Shown here piece by piece: positions 25,213 through 33,125 of a DNA stretch of 64,000 bases. The position numbers and the translations under genes are program-made. The DNA comes from CAVQCT01 sp964371785 (lineage in GTDB: Bacteria > Zixibacteria > MSB-5A5 > GN15 > FEB-12), in contig CAYJOL010000001.1 of NCBI GenBank assembly GCA_964371785.1, positions 186,001 to 250,000 of the forward strand, given 5' to 3'. Every line of letters begins with the position of its first letter. The first letter of the stretch is position 1. Under the pieces are notes generated by a model. That model did no database searches. It worked only from the letters and a program-made list of their open reading frames with translations, and had not been told where the DNA came from.

Positions 25213-26232
25213 CTACGATTTTATCAACTTAAAGTCGACGACTATATTTCCGGTTTCCAGCCCCCGGTTGTTGAGAATAATCGGTTTCTCATGCGGTTTC
25301 AGATACGGGACCGCACTCATGTCTTTCACCAGTCCGAGCTGTTTCAGCACCTCGACACATACCGGACCAAGCGCCCGCGTATTGCCGTCGAGGATTTTCA
25401 CGCAAATGCCGATTCCAGGTTCACTGAAACCGATCGCTTCGATCGCTTCCGCGCCTATCTTACAGACCACGTTACCCGGAAACGACCGCATCAGGTCGTA
25501 ATCAAACCGCTTCTCTCCGGATACCATAATCGGATGCGCCCGGACTGCATCGCGAATTCTGGTCGCGGCTGATCGTACTTTGGTATCGATTCCTTCCCCG
25601 CCCGCAAGCTTCTTGAATCCGAGCGCCAGATTCCGGACCGGCAGCGGGTAGTTGGGCGCCGAGCAGCCATCGATACCCGGTTTCACCGTTCGCAGATCAA
25701 ACTCGCAGTAGCTCCCGATAGTCTCTCGGACAAGCGTTTGAGTCTTGCTTTGCGGACTCAAATATTCACCGATATCCTCGCCAAGAAATCTTGCCTGGGC
25801 CAGAAATCCGGAGTGTTTGCCCGAGCAGTTGTGGCGCACCGGGTCTTTGTCTTCACCGTGGGTCGGATAGACATTATCCGCCTGCATCCAGATCGGCCAG
25901 TGGGTGCCGCACTTGAGATCTTCCGGTTTGTTGCCGGCCCGCTCCAGATTCGACCGCACGACTTTCACATGCTGGTCACTGCCATTATGAGAGCCGCACA
26001 TAATAGCCAATTGCTCCGGTCCGAAGCCATATTTGTCGGCGGCGCCGGACAAAAACAACGGCATGAGTTGGAACGGCTTTATTGAAGATCGGGTCATGAA
26101 GATTGCCGATGGGTCGCCGAGATAATGAGTCAAATCCCCGTGCGCATCGACGACCGCTATGGACACCTCGTGGACCGCTTCCAGAAATTCGCCGCGATAG
26201 ACCTTTACGGAGTTTGTCCTGTCAATCTTCAT
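25213..26232 (-). CDS. L-asparaginase II family (Rhizobium-type)
   Basis: 339 aa from the ATG at 26232; the longer frame adds 18 residues without a ribosome site. The family blocks are present: TRSSIKPFQ (about 47-55), MCGSHNGS (about 78-85), RHNCSGKHSGF (134-143) and DGCSAPNYPLP (188-198). Cys136, Lys139 and Cys190 correspond to the Cys-Lys-Cys zinc site described for Rhizobium etli asparaginase ReAV, and the paired serine-lysine motifs are kept. It would hydrolyse asparagine to aspartate and ammonia. No signal peptide is seen, so it is cytoplasmic. It stands between tryptophanase and a lipoprotein in the same direction with 90-150-base gaps, so the operon link is uncertain. Confidence 0.92.
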   Translation of the reverse strand: MKIDRTNSVKVYRGEFLEAVHEVSIAVVDAHGDLTHYLGDPSAIFMTRSSIKPFQLMPLFLSGAADKYGFGPEQLAIMCGSHNGSDQHVKVVRSNLERAGNKPEDLKCGTHWPIWMQADNVYPTHGEDKDPVRHNCSGKHSGFLAQARFLGEDIGEYLSPQSKTQTLVRETIGSYCEFDLRTVKPGIDGCSAPNYPLPVRNLALGFKKLAGGEGIDTKVRSAATRIRDAVRAHPIMVSGEKRFDYDLMRSFPGNVVCKIGAEAIEAIGFSEPGIGICVKILDGNTRALGPVCVEVLKQLGLVKDMSAVPYLKPHEKPIILNNRGLETGNIVVDFKLIKS

Positions 26233-26336
26233 AATGAGTGCGGATGTGGCTTGATATTTCCTGACGATATGAACGGTAATTGCCATGAAGCGAGGGGGGC
26301 ACCCCTCGCTTCATCACACAAGTCCTTGTAGTCTTC

Positions 26337-27017
26337 TTACGGTTTCTGCGGCGGGCGTTGCTGCGGCATCATCGGCTGCGCCAGTCCCTGCTGGAGCATC
26401 ATTCCTACGCCTTCGAGTTTAGGCGACAGAATAACCTTCCAATTGCCTTCATATTCGCGGGTCGTGACGACATTCATTTCGTCCACATTCTGCGTGCCGA
26501 CATTCATCTTGGTACGGGACACAATGTGCACCAGCGAGTCACCATCGAATACGCCGCCGATATGGTCGTTGGTCATACTGCTGAAAGTCATCCCGAGCTG
26601 CGGCGAGAGCTTGACCACCATATCCATCATCGTCACAAAGAACTGCTCCGGCGTTTCCTTGCGCAAAGAATCGATTGCGAAATTCGTGCCGAACAGATTG
26701 ACGGAGTCAGCGTTGGTCGGCGACGGATGCGCTTCGATCCCCGGCATGAGCATATCGTGGAACCTCTGGAGATCCGGCGGGTAGACGAGCGCGGCATAAC
26801 CGGCCCAGTTGAGCGCCGTTATAGCGCTGTCGCTCTGCTCGGCGACTGCCATCGGTTTGGCCAGCGCGGCGTTATTCGTAGTAGTCTGATCGCCCGACTT
26901 GGAGCAACCGGCGACAAGAATCAGAAGCAGGGCGGTTACAAGCAGTGCTCCGATTATCAGCCCCTGACGGGACATTCTGTTACGGACGGATTGAATAGTG
27001 ATGGTATCTCCCTTCAT
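26337..27017 (-). CDS. Putative lipoprotein, unknown function
   Basis: 226 aa. A hydrophobic segment (GLIIGALLVTALLLILVAGC) ends in a lipobox with Cys near residue 38; the true start may be an internal ATG at 26975, which would give a normal-length signal peptide, but neither start has a clear ribosome site. The mature part (about residues 50-210) has an alpha+beta look with NWAGYAALVYPPDLQRFHDML, GGVFDGDSLVHIVSRTKM and WKVILSPKLEGVGMMLQQGL. This resembles DUF3828/NTF2-like 'snoaL' lipoproteins only loosely. It ends in a Pro/Gln-rich tail. No family is claimed. Confidence 0.65.
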   Translation of the reverse strand: MKGDTITIQSVRNRMSRQGLIIGALLVTALLLILVAGCSKSGDQTTTNNAALAKPMAVAEQSDSAITALNWAGYAALVYPPDLQRFHDMLMPGIEAHPSPTNADSVNLFGTNFAIDSLRKETPEQFFVTMMDMVVKLSPQLGMTFSSMTNDHIGGVFDGDSLVHIVSRTKMNVGTQNVDEMNVVTTREYEGNWKVILSPKLEGVGMMLQQGLAQPMMPQQRPPQKP

Positions 27018-27131
27018 TTCATAAAACAGTTATTTGCAAGTCTATGTTAAATACCGGCAGGCAATGTAATACAATGCTAAGTCAGCCGCAATTCAATAAT
27101 AGCGCCAACTTTAGTCCGGAACCAGCGTGGT

Positions 27132-27998
27132 TTATACTCCCAGCTTCTTGAGAATCTTCGGGATATCCTCAAAAGTCCGGCACGCATGCGCACCCGCCGC
27201 GGCCAGCGTGTCCAGTTTTTCCCGGGCCGTTCCCATCCTGCCTTCGACAATCGCGCCGGCGTGTCCCATCCGCTTGCCGGGCGGGGCATAGATTCCACCG
27301 ATCATCGCCAGCACTGGCTTTTTCATCCTGCCAATTACTTCGGTCGCCCGTTCTTCGTACACACCGCCGATTTCGCCGCACATCACGACTGCTTTGGTCT
27401 TTTCATCCTGCTCGAACTTCCATAGGATCTCATCGAAAGTCGAACCCAGCACCGGGTCACCGCCCAGTCCGACACAAGTTGACTCGCCATAACCGGTGCG
27501 GGTTAATGTATCGGCAACATAGTAGGTGATGGACCCTGATCGTGACACGGTGCCCACCCGACCCGGAGTAAAGGCGATATCAGGCATGATGCCGAGATTC
27601 GCTTCGCCCGGCGTGATAACACCGGCCGTATTACCGCCGATTACCGTCACGCCGTGGCGCACCGCTTCTTCGCGCACATACAGCATATCGTGAATCGGAA
27701 TATGCTCGGGGATCACAACAACGAATTTGATTCCGGCCCGGATAGCTTCGATCGCCGCTTCCTTGACAAACTGGGCAGGCAGGAATATGACAGAGACGTC
27801 CGCTCCGGTCTGCTTAACACATTCTGAGACTGTATCGAATACCGGCTTGCCGGCAACTTCAGTGCCACCCTTGCCCGGCGAGGTCCCACCGACAATCTGA
27901 GTTCCGTATTTCAGCATCCGCTCAGTGTGGAACTTCCCGGCCCCGCCGGTCATCCCCTGCACGATCACTCTGCTTTTCTTGTCAACGAGAATAGCCAT
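27132..27998 (-). CDS. sucD: Succinyl-CoA ligase [ADP/GDP-forming] alpha subunit
   Basis: 288 aa, the normal length. The CoA-binding N-domain shows VIVQGMTGGAGKFHTERMLKYGT (residues about 11-33), and the ligase domain carries the phospho-histidine loop IGGIYAPPGKRMGHAGAIVEG (His about residue 246). It pairs with SucC to interconvert succinyl-CoA and succinate with substrate-level phosphorylation in the TCA cycle. The start codon overlaps the sucC stop by one base, so the pair is translationally coupled. Confidence 0.97.
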   Translation of the reverse strand: MAILVDKKSRVIVQGMTGGAGKFHTERMLKYGTQIVGGTSPGKGGTEVAGKPVFDTVSECVKQTGADVSVIFLPAQFVKEAAIEAIRAGIKFVVVIPEHIPIHDMLYVREEAVRHGVTVIGGNTAGVITPGEANLGIMPDIAFTPGRVGTVSRSGSITYYVADTLTRTGYGESTCVGLGGDPVLGSTFDEILWKFEQDEKTKAVVMCGEIGGVYEERATEVIGRMKKPVLAMIGGIYAPPGKRMGHAGAIVEGRMGTAREKLDTLAAAGAHACRTFEDIPKILKKLGV

Positions 27999-29194
27999 TA
28001 GTGCCCCCTCTCTTCAGCGGCAAGTTCCACAGCCCGCCTGGAAATCTCTTCGATCGGGGTCTCGATGCCGTGCGACTCGATCCTCCGGAAGAGTTCCGGG
28101 TTCTCTTTGCGCGCTTCCTCGAACAACCGCACACCCTCCTGCCACATATTGCCGGTCATCCGCATAACCATCGGCTTGGACAGCCCGTGGGATTGGAGGA
28201 ACATAATCACACCCTTCGCGAAATCATCGCACCGGCTGATACCGCCGAACCGAGCGCCGAAGATTGCTTTGACATTCGGGTTCTCATCTAATAGCACCAG
28301 CATCTGGGCGATACGTTCAGGCGAAGGTCCTCCCCCTGAATCCATGAAATTGGCCGGCTTGCCGCCGTAGTACTGAATGAAGTCGTTGCCCATAATGCCG
28401 AACCCGGCGCCGCCGGGAAACATACCGATATCGCCATCCAGATCAAGATACGGGATTCCCCACTCCTGCGCCTGACGTTCACGCTCGGTCATCTCGCCTT
28501 CCTCATGGCGGTGCTCAATATGCATCTCTTTGAGATCGGCGTGTCGGAACACCGCGTCATCATCCAGCGACACCCGCGCGTCGGCGGCCAGCAGTTTGTT
28601 ATCGCCGGTGAGCACCAGCGGATTGATTTCGACCAGCTTGGCATCGTACTTCCTGAACAGATTAAACAGATTCACGATTATTGCCGCGCCATCTTTGATC
28701 AAGTCCAGCGGGATACCGATCTGCTTGGCGATCTCGAGCGCGTCGAACGTGAACAGCTCCTGCTCGATTGACAGTGACCTTTTGACGATCTTCTCCGGGT
28801 GTTTGGCGGCTGTTTCTTCGATATCGACTCCACCTTCACCGGACGCGATGACCACCAGTTTGTAGTTGGCGCGGTCGATTGTGACGCCGACGTAGTATTC
28901 ACGATTGACCGTAAGCTTCGGTTCTATCAATATGGACTCGACCGGATATCCCTTGATTTTCATATCAAAGATCGCAGCCGCCAACTTCTTTGCCTCGTCC
29001 GCACCTTCGGCAAACTTGATCCCCCCGGCTTTGCCGCGCCCTCCGGTCAGCACCTGGGATTTGAGGACTACGGGCGTCTTGAGGTCTTCGACTTCTTTGT
29101 GCACCTCATCAGGAAATCTGGCCAGCCTGCTTTCGGACACCGGGATTTTGAATTTCCTGAAGAGCTGTTTACCTTCGTATTCGTACAATCGCAT
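27998..29194 (-). CDS. sucC: Succinyl-CoA ligase beta subunit
   Basis: 398 aa. An ATP-grasp N-domain (MRLYEYEGKQLFRKF, VVLKSQVLTGGRGKAGGI) and a C-terminal flavodoxin-like ligase domain (LDGDIGMFPGGAGFGIMGND, NFMDSGGGPSPERI) are intact. The ribosome site AGGATATAGGC precedes the ATG. SucC binds nucleotide and succinate; with SucD it forms the TCA-cycle ligase. Succinate dehydrogenase genes lie 5 kb away in the opposite orientation, across the repeat island. Confidence 0.97.
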   Translation of the reverse strand: MRLYEYEGKQLFRKFKIPVSESRLARFPDEVHKEVEDLKTPVVLKSQVLTGGRGKAGGIKFAEGADEAKKLAAAIFDMKIKGYPVESILIEPKLTVNREYYVGVTIDRANYKLVVIASGEGGVDIEETAAKHPEKIVKRSLSIEQELFTFDALEIAKQIGIPLDLIKDGAAIIVNLFNLFRKYDAKLVEINPLVLTGDNKLLAADARVSLDDDAVFRHADLKEMHIEHRHEEGEMTERERQAQEWGIPYLDLDGDIGMFPGGAGFGIMGNDFIQYYGGKPANFMDSGGGPSPERIAQMLVLLDENPNVKAIFGARFGGISRCDDFAKGVIMFLQSHGLSKPMVMRMTGNMWQEGVRLFEEARKENPELFRRIESHGIETPIEEISRRAVELAAEERGH

Positions 29195-29265
29195 GCCTAT
29201 ATCCTATCGGTTGTGTATCTGTCATGTTCTCTGCAAATCAGCAGTCTGTCTGCATTCGAGCCCTT

Positions 29266-29293
29266 AATCTACACAATGGCGGCTTAAAGTCAA
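29266..29293 (-). promoter_or_regulatory. Possible promoter of sucCD
   Basis: On the minus strand TTGACT (29288-29293) and TAGATT (29266-29271) are spaced by 16 bases, 71 bases before the sucC start. The match is moderate, but no better pair is seen in the leader. Confidence 0.45.
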
Positions 29294-29604
29294 CAGGAAA
29301 GGGGTCCGCTATTTATTTGCGGTACAGAGCCTTACGAAGGCCGGACCGCCTGTGGGGAAGACGGCGGTGATGGTATCAATATCATGCCACAGCCGGTCCC
29401 GCCTCATGGCTCGGTCCCGTAGCCCCCGTCAGAGAGGTTCGCAGAGCCGACCGAACGCCAGGTGGGCGTTGCCTCGCTCAAAGGTCTGAGCAGCCGACCT
29501 ACAGATCCGTTGACGTACGCCCATTGTCCTGGCAGAGATTCGTGGGTCAGGTTCTGACCGATAGAGTCCACGATTTACTTGACATCTACAGCAATGACAT
29601 CCAA
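29294..29604. other. Gene-free stretch with a palindrome
   Basis: No reading frame is supported. At 29545-29559 lies a perfect 6-bp stem palindrome, GGTCAG-GTT-CTGACC, in a context (CGTGGGTCAGGTTCTGACC) that looks like a dispersed repeat unit. The rest is GC-rich sequence without hairpins or codon bias that I can recognise. Confidence 0.5.
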
Positions 29605-29681
29605 CGTAGGTCAATACCCTCTTGGGTGTTGACATCCACCGCCTAACCAAATGTTGACACCCAAGAGGGTGTCAACCTACG
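29605..29681. repeat. Nested inverted repeat: two facing hairpins
   Basis: Two 31-base arms (29605-29635 and 29651-29681) are imperfect reverse complements around a 15-base loop. Each arm is also a hairpin: the right one is perfect (GTTGACACCC-AAGA-GGGTGTCAAC, 29653-29676), the left one has one G-T pair (GTCAATACCC-TCTT-GGGTGTTGAC). The structure resembles dispersed palindromic elements rather than a simple terminator, as no T-run follows on either side. Confidence 0.8.
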
Positions 29682-29695
29682 AGTCGTCTGAGGAC

Positions 29696-29960
29696 ATGAC
29701 GCCTAATCCGCGCCCATCTCCTGCTCTGTCGTATCTTCCGGCCTCAGGTTCAGTTTGAACTCAATCCCCCCATTGCGGAATTCAATTGCGCGTTTCGGAA
29801 TATTCGGACCGCCCGGTTTGATGCAGTTGCGAGGAGCGCCCCGAACAGTCGGGAAAGGGTTGCCGGTCGTGTCAAAGTTGTTCGGAAAGAAATCGACGAC
29901 TCGGTTTGACAGGTACAGCGTGTTGCCGTCGACTCCCGATACAGAGTTATCCGTACAATC
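29696..29960. repeat. 265-bp direct repeat, copy 1
   Basis: This segment matches 32269-32533 over its full 265 bases, with about ten substitutions and no indel (roughly 96% identity by eye). Both copies begin ATGACGCCTAATCC and end CCGTACAATC; flanks differ at once on both sides. It carries the last 85 codons and the stop of the secreted-protein gene at 32276. Confidence 0.93.
29703..29960 (-). pseudogene. C-terminal fragment of the secreted protein encoded at 32276-33061
   Basis: The frame encodes 85 residues (DCTDNSVSGVDGNTLYLSN to TTEQEMGAD) nearly identical to the C-terminus of the intact gene at 32276; differences include Thr-to-Arg and Gly-to-Glu near the end. The frame is open for five more codons upstream (to 29975), which do not match. 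No signal peptide or ribosome site is present. It is a truncated duplicate, probably not expressed, kept open because it is young or shaped by gene conversion. Confidence 0.85.
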
Positions 29961-30042
29961 GACTGGGTGGCCCATCCGCTTGGGGCCCGTTGCTTCTTCA
30001 TTTCTTCTCGGCCGGGTGGGCCACCTCCAGCCACATAGAACT

Positions 30043-30438
30043 TCAACGAGTAAGGAGTCTATTAAGAAACTGACTCAACTTCGAAAGAAATCTTGTTGAT
30101 CTCCTATACTTCTCCACCTTCTCCTCTGCCCACAAGAACAACTGAAGAGGATCCTCCGAGTCTGGACTCTCATCATCCGGCTTCGCACGTCCGTAAACCT
30201 CCGCATATTTACGAATGGCGAAGATTAGTTGGTCACTCTGGATCGTTTCGTTGACGATCAAAACACTCATTTCTCCGTCAACAAGTCGAAGTGTGATCGC
30301 ATGACCTGCGGCATCCCAACCACTCAACTCGTCGATGTCATTCATTTCCACAATTGAACTCAATTTGCTAACCGTCGGGACGACGTAAAAGCAGTTGTCA
30401 AAGTCGCGCAGAAACAACGGATAACACGGATTCGGCAT
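30043..30438 (-). CDS. Orphan small protein, unknown function
   Basis: 131 aa from the ATG at 30438, preceded by a strong AAAGGGGGTG site; the longer frame to 30543 runs into sequence that looks like a dispersed palindrome (CACAGCAAGCTGTG). The protein starts MPNPCYPLFLRDFDNCFYVV, has an alternating beta section (GHAITLRLVDGEMSVLIVN) and ends in a charged helical tail (EKVEKYRRSTRFLSKLSQFL). No signal peptide. The shape recalls small immunity-type proteins but no family is recognised. It lies alone in the repeat island. Confidence 0.55.
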   Translation of the reverse strand: MPNPCYPLFLRDFDNCFYVVPTVSKLSSIVEMNDIDELSGWDAAGHAITLRLVDGEMSVLIVNETIQSDQLIFAIRKYAEVYGRAKPDDESPDSEDPLQLFLWAEEKVEKYRRSTRFLSKLSQFLNRLLTR

Positions 30439-30592
30439 TTCACCACCCCCTTTCCCAAGGACGGTGCCATCCACTTCCGGGACGTCTGCGGACCGGTGGC
30501 TCACAGCTTGCTGTGTGAAAGATACAATCACGCACCCAATCACAATTCATATTCGTCCATTTCAACTCGGTAGCCAATCTGCTTTAGCGAAC

Positions 30593-30614
30593 CTCAGGAG
30601 CACGGGCTCCTGAG
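30593..30614. repeat. Perfect short palindrome
   Basis: CTCAGGAGC-ACGG-GCTCCTGAG forms a perfect 9-bp stem with a 4-base loop. It lies between two orphan genes. No T-run follows within five bases on either strand, so it is probably a repeat unit rather than a terminator. Nearby (30673-30720, minus strand) 15 codons ending NTEEEWQLIDEMLST-stop look like the end of a lost gene, but this is too short to annotate. Confidence 0.7.
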
Positions 30615-30695
30615 CTACGGTGCTGCAGAGCGTATCCTTCCCATAGCAAACTATGGGCCACCCGTCCAACACCTACGTGCTCAGCATTTCGTCGA

Positions 30696-31055
30696 TCAAC
30701 TGCCACTCTTCCTCGGTATTCTAAGTAATCTTAAACCCATTAGAATTCCAATCCAGCAAAAAATGAGTATGAAGATCTGCCCTCTATGAAATGAGAAGTT
30801 CACGGCGGGTGGCAAAAGTATGCTGACAGGTATAAACCAGACAACCAACTTCGTCAGAGGCCTATCTCCGAAGAACGCATAGATGATGCCGGAGAAAAAC
30901 AGAGAGTACAACAAAATTCCGATAAACATCATCATTTGAACTAGAAATGATTGGAGTATCCGAAAGTCGATATTACCGTTAGATGATACCGCAAAGGATA
31001 GTCCGTTTAGCAGGCCGATTAGCAGCGAATACAAAAGGATTCGTTTGTATGACAT
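30696..31055 (-). CDS. Small integral membrane protein, unknown function
   Basis: 119 aa from the ATG at 31055, chosen because AGAGGTG stands nine bases upstream; 24 extra codons in the longer frame include a dispersed GGGTGGCCCA motif. Four hydrophobic segments are visible (ILLYSLLIGLLNGLSFAV, SFLVQMMMFIGILLYSLFFSGIIYAF, KLVVWFIPVSILLPPAV, GQIFILIFCWIGILMGLRLL). No family recognised. It is isolated in the repeat island; lineage-specific or horizontally acquired is possible. Confidence 0.6.
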   Translation of the reverse strand: MSYKRILLYSLLIGLLNGLSFAVSSNGNIDFRILQSFLVQMMMFIGILLYSLFFSGIIYAFFGDRPLTKLVVWFIPVSILLPPAVNFSFHRGQIFILIFCWIGILMGLRLLRIPRKSGS

Positions 31056-31314
31056 GGACGTTTTCACCTCTAAAAGAAGCTGCATTAATTGAGACAGAAG
31101 TAGAGTGTTCCTGGCCGGGTGGCCCACAACAGCCGATTCGACCGACGCAGATAGTGATCTTCAGGGACGAACGACTCCAACGGCCGGAGGCGCATCATCT
31201 CTTGTCGACTTCGTTCTCGTTTGTTCTGCATGATGAAATACTATAATGTCAAAACCCCTTCACCAAGATCTTTTTCAACAGGTTCCGGAGCTGTGGGGCA
31301 CCCGGCAATCAATC

Positions 31315-31605
31315 TCAGGCGATTTTATGTACAACATACACCGTCCAGATAGTGATTACGACTAATACAATCGCAGTCAATGCCGCAAAGAAAAGCCACG
31401 CTACTAAGTAGTACTTATAGTCCCGATTGAGAAGCCCGAATCTCCACAGCAGGAGTATCCCGGCGCATTCTGGAACAAGGACGAAGCATGTCACTGAGAT
31501 TGCATTGTTGGCAACAATGCTCGTTTTTATGGCTCCCGCAATCAATTGAAGCGTGACTGCAGATATCAAGACCACGTTCTTCATTATATTAGATTTGCTC
31601 TTCAT
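31315..31605 (-). CDS. Small integral membrane protein, unknown function
   Basis: 96 aa from the ATG at 31605; TGGAG six bases upstream supports this over the ATG four codons earlier. Three hydrophobic segments (NVVLISAVTLQLIAGAI, AISVTCFVLVPECAGILLLW, YYLVAWLFFAALTAIVLVVITIWTVYVV) and a Lys-rich N-terminus. No family recognised. Between this gene and the next one upstream there is no coding sequence. Confidence 0.55.
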   Translation of the reverse strand: MKSKSNIMKNVVLISAVTLQLIAGAIKTSIVANNAISVTCFVLVPECAGILLLWRFGLLNRDYKYYLVAWLFFAALTAIVLVVITIWTVYVVHKIA

Positions 31606-31936
31606 GGCACACTCCATTTATTTTGGCCCAGAGAATCCTAGAGCAATTCGCCACGACCGGCGGCCCACCAATTTGCGTGGGGTTCCTCTTTCCTTTGTCG
31701 CTCAATCATCTGTATCATCTCACTTCTGTCATTAACAGTCCGTGTCGGCGCATTTGCTTCGTAGCGTCCACACAGCAGAACTGTCCAGCACGAGCGCACT
31801 CGTGCAATGGTTAGTCGTCACAATGATTCCGGAAAGTGTAGACCGCACGCGATACCCCACGGCAATACCCTCATTATTGTCCATAATATGACGCGTGAAT
31901 CGGGCTTTTGTAAAGAAAAAAACAGTTGGCGCTTCC
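31606..31936. other. Gene-free stretch of the repeat island
   Basis: No supported reading frame. It contains a CGGCGGCCCACC-type unit (about 31660-31672) similar to the GGGTGGCCCA motifs seen at 29966, 30013, 30655 and 31117. No promoter or hairpin stands out. Confidence 0.4.
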
Positions 31937-32074
31937 CTGTCATTGCGAGAAGCGAGAGGACATGCGGCAGCGTGACATCGCGACGTGGCAATCTGGGCTT
32001 CGTCTCGTTCTTGTGAAGGCGAGATTGCGACGGCTCACGCCTATCGGCGTGAATCGAACGCCTCGCAATGACAG
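31937..32074. repeat. 138-bp element with 13-bp terminal inverted repeats
   Basis: CTGTCATTGCGAG (31937-31949) and CTCGCAATGACAG (32062-32074) are perfect 13-bp inverted ends. Inside, TCACGCC-TATC-GGCGTGA forms a 7-bp hairpin. It has no coding capacity, so it looks like a non-autonomous dispersed repeat (MITE-like). 'GTCATTGCGAG' palindromes are widespread in uncultured bacterial genomes. No target-site duplication is evident. Confidence 0.75.
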
Positions 32075-32210
32075 CCAACGGCGGGCCCGGAGCGGGTCCA
32101 CCCTACAAGATGATTGATGTCGTTTGCCTATTTCTGCCTCACCCGCGTACCCACGTGGCGATCGGCACAGCTGTCGCTGTACCTCACTGACGTGGGCTAC
32201 CGGTTTGTCT

Positions 32211-32261
32211 AGATTGTCACGGCTCACGCCTGTCGGCGTGATTGACGCCTCGCAATGACAG
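32211..32261. repeat. Partial second copy of the inverted-repeat element
   Basis: This segment aligns with 32022-32074: AGATTG, then CACGGCTCACGCC, a G/A change in the hairpin loop (CTGTC for CTATC), GGCGTGA, and the same terminal CTCGCAATGACAG. It is two bases shorter between hairpin and terminus. The other half is missing. It abuts the 265-bp repeat copy 2 by eight bases. Confidence 0.75.
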
Positions 32262-32268
32262 AGATCGA

Positions 32269-32533
32269 ATGACGCCTAATCCGCGCCCATCCCCTGCTCT
32301 GTCGTATCTTCCGGCGTCAGGTTCAGTTTGAACTCAATCCCCCCATTGCGGAATTCAATTGCGCGTTTCGGAATATTCGGACCGCCTGGTTTGATGCAGT
32401 TGCGAGGAGCGCCCCGAACAGTCGGGAATGGATTGCCGGTCGTGTCAAAATTGTTCGGAAAGAAATCGACTACTCGGTTTGACAGATACAGCGTGTTGCC
32501 GTCGACTCCCGAAACAGAGTTGTCCGTACAATC
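32269..32533. repeat. 265-bp direct repeat, copy 2
   Basis: Partner of 29696-29960, about 2.57 kb away in the same orientation. This copy lies within the intact secreted-protein gene and covers its last 85 codons, stop codon and seven bases beyond. Confidence 0.93.
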
Positions 32534-33061
32534 ATCCCAGATATAATAAAGAGGCAGCGATGTATCCTGGTATTGATGCGAAAATTCGTTGCTGACTACC
32601 AGCCTCGCCAGCGAAGTCGGCCGATTGAGCGTGAAACAGACTTTCCTGGTGCTGTCCGGAAGGACTTTGGCAAGGGCGACCACCTGCCAGAAGATCGATG
32701 GGAATTCGGGCTTTTTTTGAGAATCGAGCCGTTTGGCGTTGAACATCTCCCACTGACACGAATCGCATAACTCGCCCGGGAGAATCTCCACGATATCAAA
32801 AAACCGACCCGGCGCGCCGAATTTGAGCTCAAACCCGCCAAGCTCAGCATCGCCGTTGTTCAGCATGATATCCAGCGTGTCATACAGGCGCATGTTATCG
32901 ACATGCAATTGTGGCAGGCTGATGACATAGACGGAGTCGGCGATTTCGGTTGAATCGGTTGTGCCGGTTTGCCCCGGTGCCGCCGTAAGACGGCTCGTAG
33001 TTCCCGCTCCGAGTAGCAGAGCAAACACGAGTAGATATTTTTTGTCAGCGATTCTCATCAT
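32276..33061 (-). CDS. Secreted protein with a cohesin-like beta domain, unknown function
   Basis: 261 aa (or 260 from the second Met). A signal peptide (YLLVFALLLGAGTTSRLTA) precedes a region whose pattern is cohesin-like: LPQLHVDNMRLYDTLDIML, DAELGGFELKFGAPGRFFDIVEI, then WEMFN and a run toward FPSIFWQVVALAKVLPD. Four Cys (CDSC, C, DDCTDN...NCIKPG) hint at disulfides. The C-terminal third (RAIEFRNGGIEFKLNL) is duplicated as a fragment at 29703. The protein is exported; any cell-surface assembly role is speculative. It has no clear ribosome site and lies downstream of a terminator, so it needs its own promoter or read-through. Confidence 0.7.
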   Translation of the reverse strand: MMRIADKKYLLVFALLLGAGTTSRLTAAPGQTGTTDSTEIADSVYVISLPQLHVDNMRLYDTLDIMLNNGDAELGGFELKFGAPGRFFDIVEILPGELCDSCQWEMFNAKRLDSQKKPEFPSIFWQVVALAKVLPDSTRKVCFTLNRPTSLARLVVSNEFSHQYQDTSLPLYYIWDDCTDNSVSGVDGNTLYLSNRVVDFFPNNFDTTGNPFPTVRGAPRNCIKPGGPNIPKRAIEFRNGGIEFKLNLTPEDTTEQGMGAD

Positions 33062-33079
33062 GTCAACACAATATAAATA

Positions 33080-33105
33080 AAAAGCCCGCCATCAGACGGG
33101 CTTTT
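33080..33105 (-). terminator. Rho-independent terminator of the gene at 33126
   Basis: AAAAGCCCG (33080-33088) and CGGGCTTTT (33097-33105) pair around a short loop. On the minus strand the stem is followed by TTTTTATTTATATT. It ends transcription of the cohesin-like gene. Confidence 0.85.
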
Positions 33106-33125
33106 AACTCTTGCTCAGGGTGAAC

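Noticed and set aside
26358..27050. Plus-strand frame of 230 codons
   Set aside because: Antisense to the lipoprotein with a clear lipobox; the frame is a by-product of GC-skewed codons.
29294..32268. CRISPR array
   Set aside because: Repeats are few, of different kinds and irregularly spaced, and no cas gene is near.
29696..32533. Insertion sequence or composite transposon bounded by the 265-bp repeats
   Set aside because: No transposase frame lies between the copies, the repeats lack inverted ends, and they hold a gene end.
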